From positions 3,966,501-4,030,500 of the forward strand of contig NZ_CP017946.1 of NCBI RefSeq assembly GCF_003952665.1: 64,000 nucleotides of DNA. The letters run 5' to 3'. Both the position numbers and the translations under genes were made by a program. Below are positions 1 to 9,788 of this stretch, in pieces (within the stretch, counting starts at the first letter, position 1; every line of letters starts with the position of its first letter). The notes under the pieces are model-generated. The model was not told the DNA's origin. It worked only from the letters and a program-made list of their open reading frames with translations, and made no database searches. Origin of the DNA: Bosea sp. Tri-49. Lineage in GTDB: Bacteria; Pseudomonadota; Alphaproteobacteria; Rhizobiales; Beijerinckiaceae.

Positions 1-2
1 TC

Positions 3-122
3 TTCGTCACCGACAGGCTCGGCCCGCCACCGCTGCGTGAGCTCTGCCGCAGCGAGGGCATCACCGTGGTCGAAACCGAAACGCTGGCCGATCAAGCCGT
101 GCGCATCGCAAGTGAAAGCTAG
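3..122 (+). CDS. glpR: DeoR-family transcriptional regulator, C-terminal end (likely GlpR)
   Basis: Only the last 39 codons and the stop are inside the window; the gene begins upstream. The visible tail (FVTDRLGPPPLRELCRSEG...) has the form of the end of a DeoR-family effector domain, where a late Rossmann-like strand is followed by a short helix and the motif GITVVE. DeoR-type GlpR proteins sense glycerol 3-phosphate or a related sugar phosphate and repress glycerol genes. Identification as GlpR rests mainly on position: it lies directly upstream of glpD and the glpSTPQUV transporter, the order known in Rhizobium leguminosarum. The DNA-binding domain cannot be seen, so the specific assignment is inference. 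Confidence 0.6.
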   Translation, partial: FVTDRLGPPPLRELCRSEGITVVETETLADQAVRIASES

Positions 123-146
123 AATTTTCACTTTCACTTTCGTTTT
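111..146 (+). promoter_or_regulatory. Candidate GlpR operator/promoter region upstream of glpD
   Basis: An inverted repeat AGTGAAA (111-117) / TTTCACT (126-132) spans the 3' end of the regulator gene and the intergenic region. It runs into a direct repeat of TTTCAC and TTTCGT hexamers (126-145). T-rich TTTCxT direct and inverted repeats are the usual shape of DeoR/GlpR operators. The stretch is about 80-110 bp ahead of the glpD start, with a good ribosome site (GGGAGGA, about 211-217) in between. Confidence 0.55.
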
Positions 147-222
147 GCCGTTGCACGCAAGAAAATCACGCTCTACCGTACGTTGAAGAGGCGCCCGCAA
201 AGGCCGCCTGCGGGAGGAATGC

Positions 223-1758
223 GTGACGGCTCCGGTGTTCGACATCGCCATTATCGGCGGCGGCGTGAACGGCTGCGGCATTGCGCGCGATGCGGCGGGG
301 CGTGGAGCCTCGGTCGTGCTGTTCGAACAGTCGGACCTTGCCAGCGCGACCTCTTCGGCCTCGACCAAGCTGATCCATGGCGGGCTGCGCTATCTCGAGC
401 ATTACGAGTTCCGGCTGGTGCGCGAAGCGCTGACCGAGCGCGAAGTGATGTGGCGCGCCGCGCCGCACATCATCCGCCCCCTGCGCTTCGTGCTGCCGCA
501 TCATGCGGGCCTGCGGCCCTGGTGGATGCTGCGGCTCGGCCTCTTCCTCTACGACCATCTCGGCGGGCGCCGACTGCTGCCGCCGACGCGCTCGCTCGAC
601 CTTAGGCGCGACGCTGCCGGCGAATCGCTGCAGCCACGCTTCGACCGCGCCTTCGAATATTCCGATTGCTGGGTCGAGGATGCCCGCCTCGTCGTGCTCA
701 ACGCTCGCGACGCGGCCGAACACGGCGCCAAGATCCTACCGCGGACTAAGGTCATCGGCGCGCGCCGCCAGGGCGATGTCTGGGTGGTCGCCACGGAAGC
801 GGCGGACGGGACCCGCGCAGAGACCAGCGCGCGCGTACTCGTCAACGCCGCCGGCCCCTGGGTCGCCGATGTGCTGAACGGCATCGTCGCCAGCAACCGC
901 CCGGCTGCGGTGCGCCTGGTCCAGGGTAGCCATATCGTCGTGCCGCGCCTGTTCGAGCACGAGCGCTGCTACATCTTCCAGAACGCCGATGGCCGCATCA
1001 TCTTCGCCATACCCTATGAGGGCGACCTGACCCTGATCGGCACCACCGACAAGGACTATGATGGCGACCCCGCCAAGGTCGCCGCCAGCGAGGACGAGAT
1101 CGCCTATCTCTGCGCCGCGGCGAGCGAGTATTTCCGCAAGCCGATCACGCGCGGGGATGTGGTCTGGACCTATTCCGGCGTGCGCCCGCTCTATGACGAC
1201 GGCGCCAGCAAGGCTCAGGAAGCGACGCGCGACTACGTGCTGACGCTGGATGAGCCGGCCGGCTCGGCACCGCTGCTCTCGGTCTTCGGCGGCAAGATCA
1301 CCACGGCGCGCCGGCTGGCGGAAGCTGCGGTCGAAAAGCTTGCCGCCGCCGTGCCGGCGCTGCGTGCATCGCCCTGGACGGCCGGGGCACATCTGCCCGG
1401 CGGCGATTTCCCCGTCGAGGGTTTCGAGGGATTGGTCGAGCACATCTGCGCGGCCCGCCCCTGGCTCGAGCGCAAGCTGGCGCGCCGGCTCGCCCGCGCC
1501 TATGGCACTCGCGCGGAAACCCTGCTCGAAGGCGCCAAGGCGATGGCCGATCTCGGCCGGGTCTTCGGCGCCGACCTGACCGAGCGCGAGGTCGCCTGGC
1601 TGATGAGCCAGGAATGGGCTGGGAGCGCCGAGGACGTGCTGTTCCGGCGCAGCAAGCTCGGCCTGCGCTTTTCGCCCGAGCAGCGTCGGGCGCTCGACGA
1701 GTACATGGCGGCGAAAGTCTCGCCTGCTGCTCCCCTTCGGGCGGAGGCGCGCGGATGA
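223..1758 (+). CDS. glpD: Glycerol-3-phosphate dehydrogenase (aerobic, FAD)
   Basis: GlpD oxidises sn-glycerol 3-phosphate to dihydroxyacetone phosphate at the cytoplasmic membrane and passes electrons to quinone. The 511-aa length fits the family (about 500). The N-terminus carries the FAD dinucleotide-binding motif GGGVNG (residues 12-17), followed by the family signature ASATSSASTKLIHGGLRYL near residues 40-58. Near the middle, LIGTTDKDYDGDP and later SVFGGKITTARRLAE are also typical of GlpD. The start is GTG, chosen because GGGAGGA lies 5-6 bases upstream and the FAD motif begins right after it. Its stop overlaps the next start (ATGA), so it is translationally coupled to the glycerol ABC transporter. 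Regulation is probably by the upstream DeoR protein. Confidence 0.93.
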   Translation: MTAPVFDIAIIGGGVNGCGIARDAAGRGASVVLFEQSDLASATSSASTKLIHGGLRYLEHYEFRLVREALTEREVMWRAAPHIIRPLRFVLPHHAGLRPWWMLRLGLFLYDHLGGRRLLPPTRSLDLRRDAAGESLQPRFDRAFEYSDCWVEDARLVVLNARDAAEHGAKILPRTKVIGARRQGDVWVVATEAADGTRAETSARVLVNAAGPWVADVLNGIVASNRPAAVRLVQGSHIVVPRLFEHERCYIFQNADGRIIFAIPYEGDLTLIGTTDKDYDGDPAKVAASEDEIAYLCAAASEYFRKPITRGDVVWTYSGVRPLYDDGASKAQEATRDYVLTLDEPAGSAPLLSVFGGKITTARRLAEAAVEKLAAAVPALRASPWTAGAHLPGGDFPVEGFEGLVEHICAARPWLERKLARRLARAYGTRAETLLEGAKAMADLGRVFGADLTEREVAWLMSQEWAGSAEDVLFRRSKLGLRFSPEQRRALDEYMAAKVSPAAPLRAEARG

Positions 1759-2840
1759 GCCTGACGCTCGACAGTATCGGCCTGACGCGCGGCGCGCAGA
1801 CCCTGCTCGCCGACATCTCGCTGACGCTGGAGAGAGGCTCGCTCAACGTCCTGCTCGGCGCGACGCTCGCGGGCAAGACCTCGCTGATGCGGCTGATGGC
1901 CGGGCTCGACGCACCGAGCACCGGCAAGGTTCTGGTCGAGGGCCGCGACGTCACCGGGCTGCCGGTGCAGAAGCGCAATGTCGCGATGGTCTACCAGCAG
2001 TTCATCAACTACCCGGCGCTGTCGGTCTACGAGAACATCGCCTCGCCGCTGCGTGTCGCCCGCTTGCCGGCGAATGAGATCGATGCCCGGGTCAAGAGCG
2101 CCGCAGCGCTGCTGCGGCTCGAGCCCTATCTTCAGCGCAAGCCGCTCGAGCTCTCCGGCGGTCAGCAGCAGCGCACCGCGATCGCCCGCGCGCTGGTGAA
2201 GCGAGCCGAACTGGTGCTGCTCGACGAGCCGCTCGCCAATCTCGACTACAAGCTCCGCGAGGAATTGCGCGAGGAACTGCCGCGCATCTTCGCCGAATCC
2301 GGCGCGATCTTCGTCTACGCCACCACCGAGCCGAGCGAGGCGCTGCTGCTCGGCGGCAATACCGCCACGCTCTTCCAGGGTCGGGTGACCCAGTTCGGCC
2401 CGACCGCGCAGGTCTATCGCCAGCCGCATGACCTTGTGACCGCGCAGGTCTTCTCGGATCCACCGCTCAACACGCTTTCCGGCACCAAGCAGGGCGGGGA
2501 AGTCCGGCTCTCGACCGGCCAGAGCATTCCTGCCACGGGAGCTTTCGCGAGCGTGCCTGATGGCGCCTACACGATCGGCTTCCGCGCCCATCACCTCGCG
2601 CTCGATGCGTTGCCGGCGCCGGCGATTGCGCTGCAGGCAAGCGTCTCCGTCTCCGAGATCACCGGCTCGGAATCCTTCGTCCATCTCGATGTCGGCGCGC
2701 ACCGCTTGATCGCGCTGGTGCCGGGCGTGCGGCGTCTGGAGCCGGGCGCGGCCGTGACAGCCTGGCTCGATCCCGCCCGGATCTTCCTGTTCGATGCTGC
2801 CGGCGGGCTCGCCGCGGCAGCTCCGGCAAAGGCGGCGTGA
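1755..2840 (+). CDS. glpS: Glycerol ABC transporter ATP-binding protein GlpS
   Basis: First of two ATPase subunits of the rhizobial glycerol importer (GlpSTPQUV). The 361-aa protein has Walker A GATLAGKT (35-42), signature LSGGQ (133-137), Walker B LVLLDEP (153-159) and a C-terminal TOBE-like regulatory domain, as in MalK/UgpC-type sugar importers. The switch position, normally THDQ, reads TTEP (190-193), so the H-loop histidine is missing. GlpT in turn lacks a proper signature motif, so the pair should form one complete and one degenerate ATP site. The ATG at 1755 overlaps the glpD stop. An upstream in-frame extension is possible but would lie inside glpD. Confidence 0.88.
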   Translation: MSLTLDSIGLTRGAQTLLADISLTLERGSLNVLLGATLAGKTSLMRLMAGLDAPSTGKVLVEGRDVTGLPVQKRNVAMVYQQFINYPALSVYENIASPLRVARLPANEIDARVKSAAALLRLEPYLQRKPLELSGGQQQRTAIARALVKRAELVLLDEPLANLDYKLREELREELPRIFAESGAIFVYATTEPSEALLLGGNTATLFQGRVTQFGPTAQVYRQPHDLVTAQVFSDPPLNTLSGTKQGGEVRLSTGQSIPATGAFASVPDGAYTIGFRAHHLALDALPAPAIALQASVSVSEITGSESFVHLDVGAHRLIALVPGVRRLEPGAAVTAWLDPARIFLFDAAGGLAAAAPAKAA

Positions 2841-2841
2841 G

Positions 2842-3936
2842 ATGGCCAGGATCACGCTCGACAAACTGGCCCATGCCTACAAGCCCAACCCGCAGGGGCC
2901 GCAGGACTATGCCCTGCGCGAGGTCGACCATGTCTGGCGCCAGGGCGGCGCCTATGCGCTGCTCGGCCCCTCCGGCTGCGGCAAGACCACGCTGCTCAAC
3001 ATCATCTCCGGTCTCGTCGTGCCGACGCGCGGGCGCATCCTGTTCGACGACAAGGATGTGACGAAGCTGCCGACCGAGGCGCGCAACATCGCCCAGGTCT
3101 TCCAGTTTCCGGTCGTCTACGACACGATGACGGTGCGTGAGAACCTCGCCTTCCCGCTGAAGAACCGCGGCGTCGCGCGGGCCGAGATCGAGGCCCGCGT
3201 CGCCGAGATCGCCGGCCTGCTCGACCTGACCTCGGCGCTCGACCGCAAGGCGAGCCGGCTCGGGGCCGACGCCAAGCAGAAGATCTCGCTCGGACGCGGG
3301 CTGGTCCGGCCCGACGTCGCCGCGATCCTGTTCGACGAGCCGCTGACCGTCATCGACCCGCATCTGAAATGGCAATTGCGCTCGATGCTGAAGGAGCTGC
3401 ACCGCAAGCTCGACCTGACCATGATCTACGTCACCCACGACCAGACGGAAGCTCTGACCTTCGCCGACACCGTGGTGGTGATGCATGATGGCGGGGTGGT
3501 GCAGACCGGCACGCCCGAGGAGCTGTTCCAGCATCCGGCCCACACCTTCGTCGGCCATTTCATCGGCTCGCCCGGCATGAACGTGCTGCCCTGCGCGGTA
3601 GAGGGCGCGCGCGCGAGCCTCGCCGGACAGGAGATCGCGCTGGCGCGGCACTATCCTTCGCTCGCCGGCAAGGTCGAGCTCGGCATCCGGCCGGAATACG
3701 CGACACTCGCGCCAAGCGGCGCCGGCCTGCCGGTTCGGATCGCGCGCATCGACGATATCGGCCGCGCCCGCATCGCCCGCGTCGAGCTCGGCGGCCTCAA
3801 GCTGGCCGCGAGCGTGCCGGAAGGCGCGAGCTTCGATGGCGATCAGGCCGCGCTTTCGCTGCAGGCAGGTCAGATCCACATCTACAGTGACGGCCACCTG
3901 GTCAAAGGCGAAGCGCTCGCGGGAGGCCAGCCATGA
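2842..3936 (+). CDS. glpT: Glycerol ABC transporter ATP-binding protein GlpT
   Basis: Second ATPase subunit, 364 aa, with Walker A GPSGCGKT (42-49), Walker B ILFDEP (162-167), an intact switch histidine in VTHDQTEA (H199) and a C-terminal TOBE-type domain. The signature helix reads LGADAKQ (140-146) in place of LSGGQ. Together with GlpS, which has LSGGQ but no switch histidine, this suggests an asymmetric ATPase heterodimer. The start sits one base after the glpS stop, and the gene overlaps glpP by 4 bp, consistent with one operon. It should not be confused with E. coli GlpT, which is an unrelated glycerol-3-phosphate antiporter. Confidence 0.88.
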   Translation: MARITLDKLAHAYKPNPQGPQDYALREVDHVWRQGGAYALLGPSGCGKTTLLNIISGLVVPTRGRILFDDKDVTKLPTEARNIAQVFQFPVVYDTMTVRENLAFPLKNRGVARAEIEARVAEIAGLLDLTSALDRKASRLGADAKQKISLGRGLVRPDVAAILFDEPLTVIDPHLKWQLRSMLKELHRKLDLTMIYVTHDQTEALTFADTVVVMHDGGVVQTGTPEELFQHPAHTFVGHFIGSPGMNVLPCAVEGARASLAGQEIALARHYPSLAGKVELGIRPEYATLAPSGAGLPVRIARIDDIGRARIARVELGGLKLAASVPEGASFDGDQAALSLQAGQIHIYSDGHLVKGEALAGGQP

Positions 3937-4831
3937 AGCCGGTCAACCAGAAGGCCTGGCTGCTCGTCCTGCCGGTGCTGCTGATCGTCGCCTTCTCGGC
4001 GGTGATCCCGCTGATGACGGTGGTGAACTATTCAGTCCAGGATTCCTTCGGCAACAACCAGTTCTTCTGGAATGGCGTCGGCTGGTTCGCCGAATTGCTC
4101 GATCCCAAGAGCGATCTCGGCTCGCGCTTCTACGACTCGCTCTGGCGCAATCTCGCCTTCTCGGGAATCATCCTCGCCATCGAGATTCCGCTCGGCATCC
4201 TGGTGGCGCTGTCGATGCCGCGCCAGGGCTGGACGGTCTCGGCGACGCTGGTGCTGATGGCGCTACCGCTGCTAATCCCGTGGAACGTCGTCGGCACGAT
4301 CTGGCAGATCTTCGCGCGCGGCGACATCGGCCTGTTCGGCGCCGCGATCAACGGGCTCGGCATCCGCTACAATTACGTCTCCGACCCGGTCGCCGCCTGG
4401 TTCACCATCATCGTGATGGATGTCTGGCACTGGACCTCGCTGGTCGCGCTGCTCTGCTATGCCGGCCTGAAGTCGATCCCTGACGCCTATTATCAGGCGG
4501 CGCGCATCGATGGCGCCTCGCGCTGGGCCGTGTTCCGCACCATCCAGCTGCCGAAGATGAACCGTGTGCTTTTGATCGCCGTGCTGCTGCGCTTCATGGA
4601 CTCGTTCATGATCTACACCGAGCCCTTCGTCGTCACCGGTGGCGGCCCCGGCAATTCGACGACCTTCCTCTCGATCGAGCTGGTCAAGCTCGCTCTCGGC
4701 CAGTTCGACCTCGGCAAGGCGGCGGCGCTCTCGATCGTCTACAACCTGATCATCCTCGCCGTGTGCTGGGTGTTCTACACGGTGATGACCACCGCCGATG
4801 CGTGGGCCGACTCTGAAGCGGGGAGGGGCTG

Positions 4832-4832
<1 letters not shown>
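3933..4832 (+). CDS. glpP: Glycerol ABC transporter permease GlpP
   Basis: Inner-membrane permease of the MalF/UgpA class, 299 aa, with about six predicted membrane segments. The first is at residues 8-30 (WLLVLPVLLIVAFSAVIPLM). The coupling-helix EAA motif is visible as YYQAARIDGASRWAVFRTIQ, which docks on the ATPases. Uptake of glycerol through this transporter feeds glycerol kinase and GlpD, although no glycerol kinase gene is in the window. The start codon overlaps the glpT stop (ATGA) and the stop overlaps the glpQ start (TGATG), so all subunits are translationally coupled. Confidence 0.88.
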
Positions 4833-5628
<796 letters not shown>

Positions 5629-5629
<1 letters not shown>

Positions 5630-5907
5630 TGGAACTCGCCTGGATGGCCTGGACCTGGCAGACCGGCGTCTTCTTCGCCGGCATCGCCAGCCTGCTCCTG
5701 ATCCTGACGCTGCTCGCGGTCTTCCGGCCCGAGACCGAGCGCGTCGGCGTGCTCGGCATCGCCACCACGCGCGGCGACCGGCTCTTCATCTCGCTGCTCG
5801 GCAGCGCCTTCATTCACCTCGCCTGGCTCGGCATCATTGGCCAGCCGCTGTGGTGGGCTTCCGGCCTCGCGCTCCTCTATGCCGCAGCGGTCTTCCGCTT
5901 CGTCTGA
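5629..5907 (+). CDS. glpU: Small membrane protein GlpU (DUF2160-type), glycerol transporter accessory
   Basis: A 92-aa protein with three hydrophobic stretches: WMAWTWQTGVFFAGIASLLL near the N-terminus, LFISLLGSAFIHLAWLGIIG in the middle and WWASGLALLYAAAVFRF at the end. Small membrane proteins of this family (DUF2160) accompany the rhizobial glycerol ABC transporter. GlpU was named in that operon, but its role is not established. The ATG overlaps the glpQ stop by one base. A longer reading in the same frame would run back through glpQ in the wrong frame and is not credible. Confidence 0.85.
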
Positions 5908-5982
5908 AGAGCCGGCCCAACAACAAGAAACGACCGACCCCGGAGAAGGGGCGGCACCCAAGGGAAACATCGGAGGACAACG

Positions 5983-7755
<1,773 letters not shown>

Positions 7756-7785
7756 GCCCCCTCCTCCCGGCTCAAAAGCGCGAAA

Positions 7786-7820
7786 GGGGCGCGGCAGCAA
7801 TGCCGCGCCCCCGATTTTTT
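7786..7820 (+). terminator. Rho-independent terminator of the glp operon
   Basis: A perfect 10-bp GC stem GGGGCGCGGC (7786-7795) / GCCGCGCCCC (7802-7811) with loop AGCAAT is followed after three bases by six T (7815-7820). It sits 30 bp beyond the glpV stop. The convergent VOC gene ends at 7841, so only + strand transcripts have the T-run in the right place. Confidence 0.9.
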
Positions 7821-7840
7821 GATGGGCTTTGCCCGGTGGG

Positions 7841-8245
7841 CTATTGCTGGGTGGCGCTCTCATCCATCCACATCACCTCCCAGACATGGCCGTCGAGGTC
7901 CTGGAAGCCGTGGGCGTACATGAAGCCGTAATCCTTCGGCTCGCTATAGGTCGTGCCGCCGGCGCCGAGTGCCGCCTTGACGATCGCATCGACCGCCTCG
8001 CGGCTGTCGCGCGAGAGCGCGGTGAGCACCTCCAGCGACTGGCTGGTGTCGGCGATCGGCTTGGGCGAAAAGCCGGCGAATTTCTCATGGGTCAGCAGCA
8101 TCGCGAAGATCGTCTCGCTGATCACCATGCAGGCGGCGGTCTCGTCGGTGAATTGCGGGTTGAAGGAGAAGCCGAGCGCCTCGAAGAAAGCGATCGATTT
8201 CGGCAGGTCCTTCACCGGCAGGTTGACGAAGATCATCTGGGGCAT
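7841..8245 (-). CDS. VOC family (glyoxalase/bleomycin resistance-like) protein
   Basis: A 134-aa single-chain VOC protein with two beta-alpha-beta-beta-beta modules. It starts with the usual FVNLPVKDLPKSIAFFEALG and ends with the second module (YGFMYAHGFQDLDGHVWEVMWM). The C-terminal DGHVWEV strand normally carries a metal-binding Glu, but the first-module metal His of true glyoxalase I is not obvious, so the activity is unknown. It lies 83 bp downstream of a MarR regulator on the same strand, which suggests co-transcription and MarR control. It ends convergently with the glp operon. Confidence 0.8.
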   Translation of the reverse strand: MPQMIFVNLPVKDLPKSIAFFEALGFSFNPQFTDETAACMVISETIFAMLLTHEKFAGFSPKPIADTSQSLEVLTALSRDSREAVDAIVKAALGAGGTTYSEPKDYGFMYAHGFQDLDGHVWEVMWMDESATQQ

Positions 8246-8328
8246 TTTGTGCTCCTTGGCAGCATTGTTCTGGGGTCGGCACCGTCTGTCGGATGCATCG
8301 GCCAGTGGGCCGGGGCGATGTGGCGCGG

Positions 8329-8796
8329 CTATGACACGGCCAGAAGCGCCTGCCTGAGCCTGGCCGGTTCGACGACGTTGGCGAGTTGGGCATCGACCGC
8401 GTCATGCGTGCGCTGCCAGATCGGCATGGCGCGTGCGAGCAGGGCAATTCCCTCAGGCGTAATTGCCAGGAGCCGGCTGCGGCGGTCCTTCTCGCCCGCA
8501 GCCACGACGACGAGGCCGCGGCGCTCCAGCGGCTTCAGCGCCGCGGTCAGCGTCGTCCGATCCATGCCGAGCAGGCTCGCGACCGGGCCGATCGGCGGCG
8601 GCTCCGGCCGGTTCAGCGACATCAGGAGGGAGAATTGCTGATTGGTGAGATCAACCGGGCGCAGCGCCTCGTCGAACAGCCGCGCCAGCGCCCGCGCCGC
8701 ACGCTGGACATGCAGGCACAGGCAATGGTCGCGCACATGCAGCGTCGTGGCGAAGGGGACGAGGGCTTCGAGGGGTGCTTCCGGTGATTTTGACAT
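8329..8796 (-). CDS. MarR-family transcriptional regulator
   Basis: A 155-aa protein with the MarR winged-helix fold. Recognition helix region GMDRTTLTAALKPLERRGLV is followed by the wing AGEKDRRSRLLAITPEG. The N-terminal dimerisation helix holds two cysteines in RDHCLCLHVQ, which could serve as a redox switch (inference). A perfect 12-bp palindrome lies just upstream, between this gene and the divergent DUF899 gene, and is the likely autoregulatory operator. Expected targets are itself, the downstream VOC gene and the divergent thioredoxin-like gene. Confidence 0.85.
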   Translation of the reverse strand: MSKSPEAPLEALVPFATTLHVRDHCLCLHVQRAARALARLFDEALRPVDLTNQQFSLLMSLNRPEPPPIGPVASLLGMDRTTLTAALKPLERRGLVVVAAGEKDRRSRLLAITPEGIALLARAMPIWQRTHDAVDAQLANVVEPARLRQALLAVS

Positions 8797-8807
8797 CGTT
8801 CAGATAT

Positions 8808-8819
8808 GTTGATATCAAC
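8808..8819. promoter_or_regulatory. Candidate MarR operator (12-bp perfect palindrome)
   Basis: GTTGATATCAAC is a perfect palindrome in a locally AT-rich stretch, 11 bp upstream of the MarR start codon and about 45 bp upstream of the divergent DUF899 start. Size, symmetry and position fit a MarR-type operator controlling both directions. Confidence 0.6.
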
Positions 8820-8864
8820 GCAACAAGATTAAGCTGAAGAGCTGGGGGCTGCAAGGAGGCGATG

Positions 8865-9596
8865 ATGGAGCATCATGTGGTTCCCCGATCCGAATGGCTT
8901 GAGGCGCGCAAGGCCCTGCTCAGCCGCGAGAAAGAGTTCACCCGGCTGCGCGATCAGATCAATGCCGAGCGCCTCGCTCTGCCCTGGGTCAAGGTCGACA
9001 AGGACTACGTTTTCGATACGCCTGCGGGCAAGAAGACGCTCGCCGAATTGTTCGACGGCCGCAGCCAGCTGGTAATCTACCATTTCATGTTCGGACCGGA
9101 CTGGGAGGCCGGCTGCCCCGGCTGTTCCTTCATGGCCGACCATTTCGACGGCACGCTGGCGCATCTCAACAATCACGACGTCACGCTGGTGACCGTCTCG
9201 CGCGCGCCGCTCGCCAAGATCGAGGCCTACAAGACACGCATGGGCTGGAGCTTCCCCTGGGTCTCCTCCTTCGGCAGCGATTTCAACTTCGACTACCATG
9301 TCTCCTTCAGCCGGGAGGAGCTCGCCAAGGGCCCGGTGCTCTACAATTTCACCCAGACGCCGGCCGAACAGGCCCATGACGAACTTCCGGGCACCAGCGC
9401 CTTCATCCGCAACGAGGCCGGCGAGGTCTTCCATACCTACTCGTCCTATGCCCGTGGCGGCGAGGAGATGCTGGGTACGCTGATGATCCTCGACCGGGCG
9501 CCGAAAGGCCGCAACGAGAGTTCGACGCTGAGCTTCATCAAGCGTCATGACGAGTATGAGGACCAGCCGAAAGCCCATGCCTGCTGCGCCGCCTGA
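8865..9596 (+). CDS. DUF899 family thioredoxin-like protein
   Basis: A 243-aa cytoplasmic protein of the DUF899 family, distantly related to thioredoxin/AhpC folds. Visible landmarks are the N-terminal HHVVPRSEWLEARKALLSRE, a CPGC dithiol motif inside GCPGCSFMADHF, and the C-terminal SSYARGGEEMLGTLMILDRA. The CPGC pair makes a redox role plausible, but no function is established. Two ATGs are adjacent (8862 and 8865). The second is preferred because AGGAGG (8854-8859) is five bases from it and only two from the first. It is divergent from the MarR gene. Confidence 0.8.
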   Translation: MEHHVVPRSEWLEARKALLSREKEFTRLRDQINAERLALPWVKVDKDYVFDTPAGKKTLAELFDGRSQLVIYHFMFGPDWEAGCPGCSFMADHFDGTLAHLNNHDVTLVTVSRAPLAKIEAYKTRMGWSFPWVSSFGSDFNFDYHVSFSREELAKGPVLYNFTQTPAEQAHDELPGTSAFIRNEAGEVFHTYSSYARGGEEMLGTLMILDRAPKGRNESSTLSFIKRHDEYEDQPKAHACCAA

Positions 9597-9636
9597 GGCG
9601 CAGCGAGCCAGACCACGCGCATAGGGTTGGTGGGAT

Positions 9637-9676
9637 GCCCATTCCCGCGAGGGGATGGGCTTGGGGCGCGTGTTTT
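9637..9676 (+). terminator. Possible terminator after the DUF899 gene
   Basis: Stem GCCCATTCCC (9637-9646) / GGGGATGGGC (9651-9660), with one G-U pair and loop GCGA, is followed by a T-run at 9672-9676. The T-run starts 11 bases past the stem, so termination efficiency is uncertain. Confidence 0.35.
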
Positions 9677-9697
9677 TCCAGTAGTCCGGCTGCCTAC

Positions 9698-9787
9698 CGT
9701 CATTGCGAGGAGGCGAAGCCGAGGAAGCAATCCAGGGACGGCAGAGTTTCACGTCTTCTGGATTGCTTCGCTTCGCTCGCAATGACG
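9698..9787. repeat. Palindromic dispersed repeat, copy 1
   Basis: Outer arms CGTCATTGCGAG (9698-9709) and CTCGCAATGACG (9776-9787) are perfectly complementary. Inner arms GAAGCAATCCAG (9724-9735) and CTGGATTGCTTC (9758-9769) are too. A second copy with the same arms lies at 53682-53774. The element abuts the stop codon of the minus-strand acyl-CoA dehydrogenase gene. It carries no ORF, so it is a REP/MITE-like element. Similar CGTCATTGCGAG elements are widespread in bacterial genomes. Confidence 0.85.
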
Positions 9788-9788
9788 A

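Noticed and set aside
9698..9787. Insertion sequence ends
   Set aside because: The inverted repeats enclose under 100 bp and no transposase; a REP/MITE-like element is the better reading.
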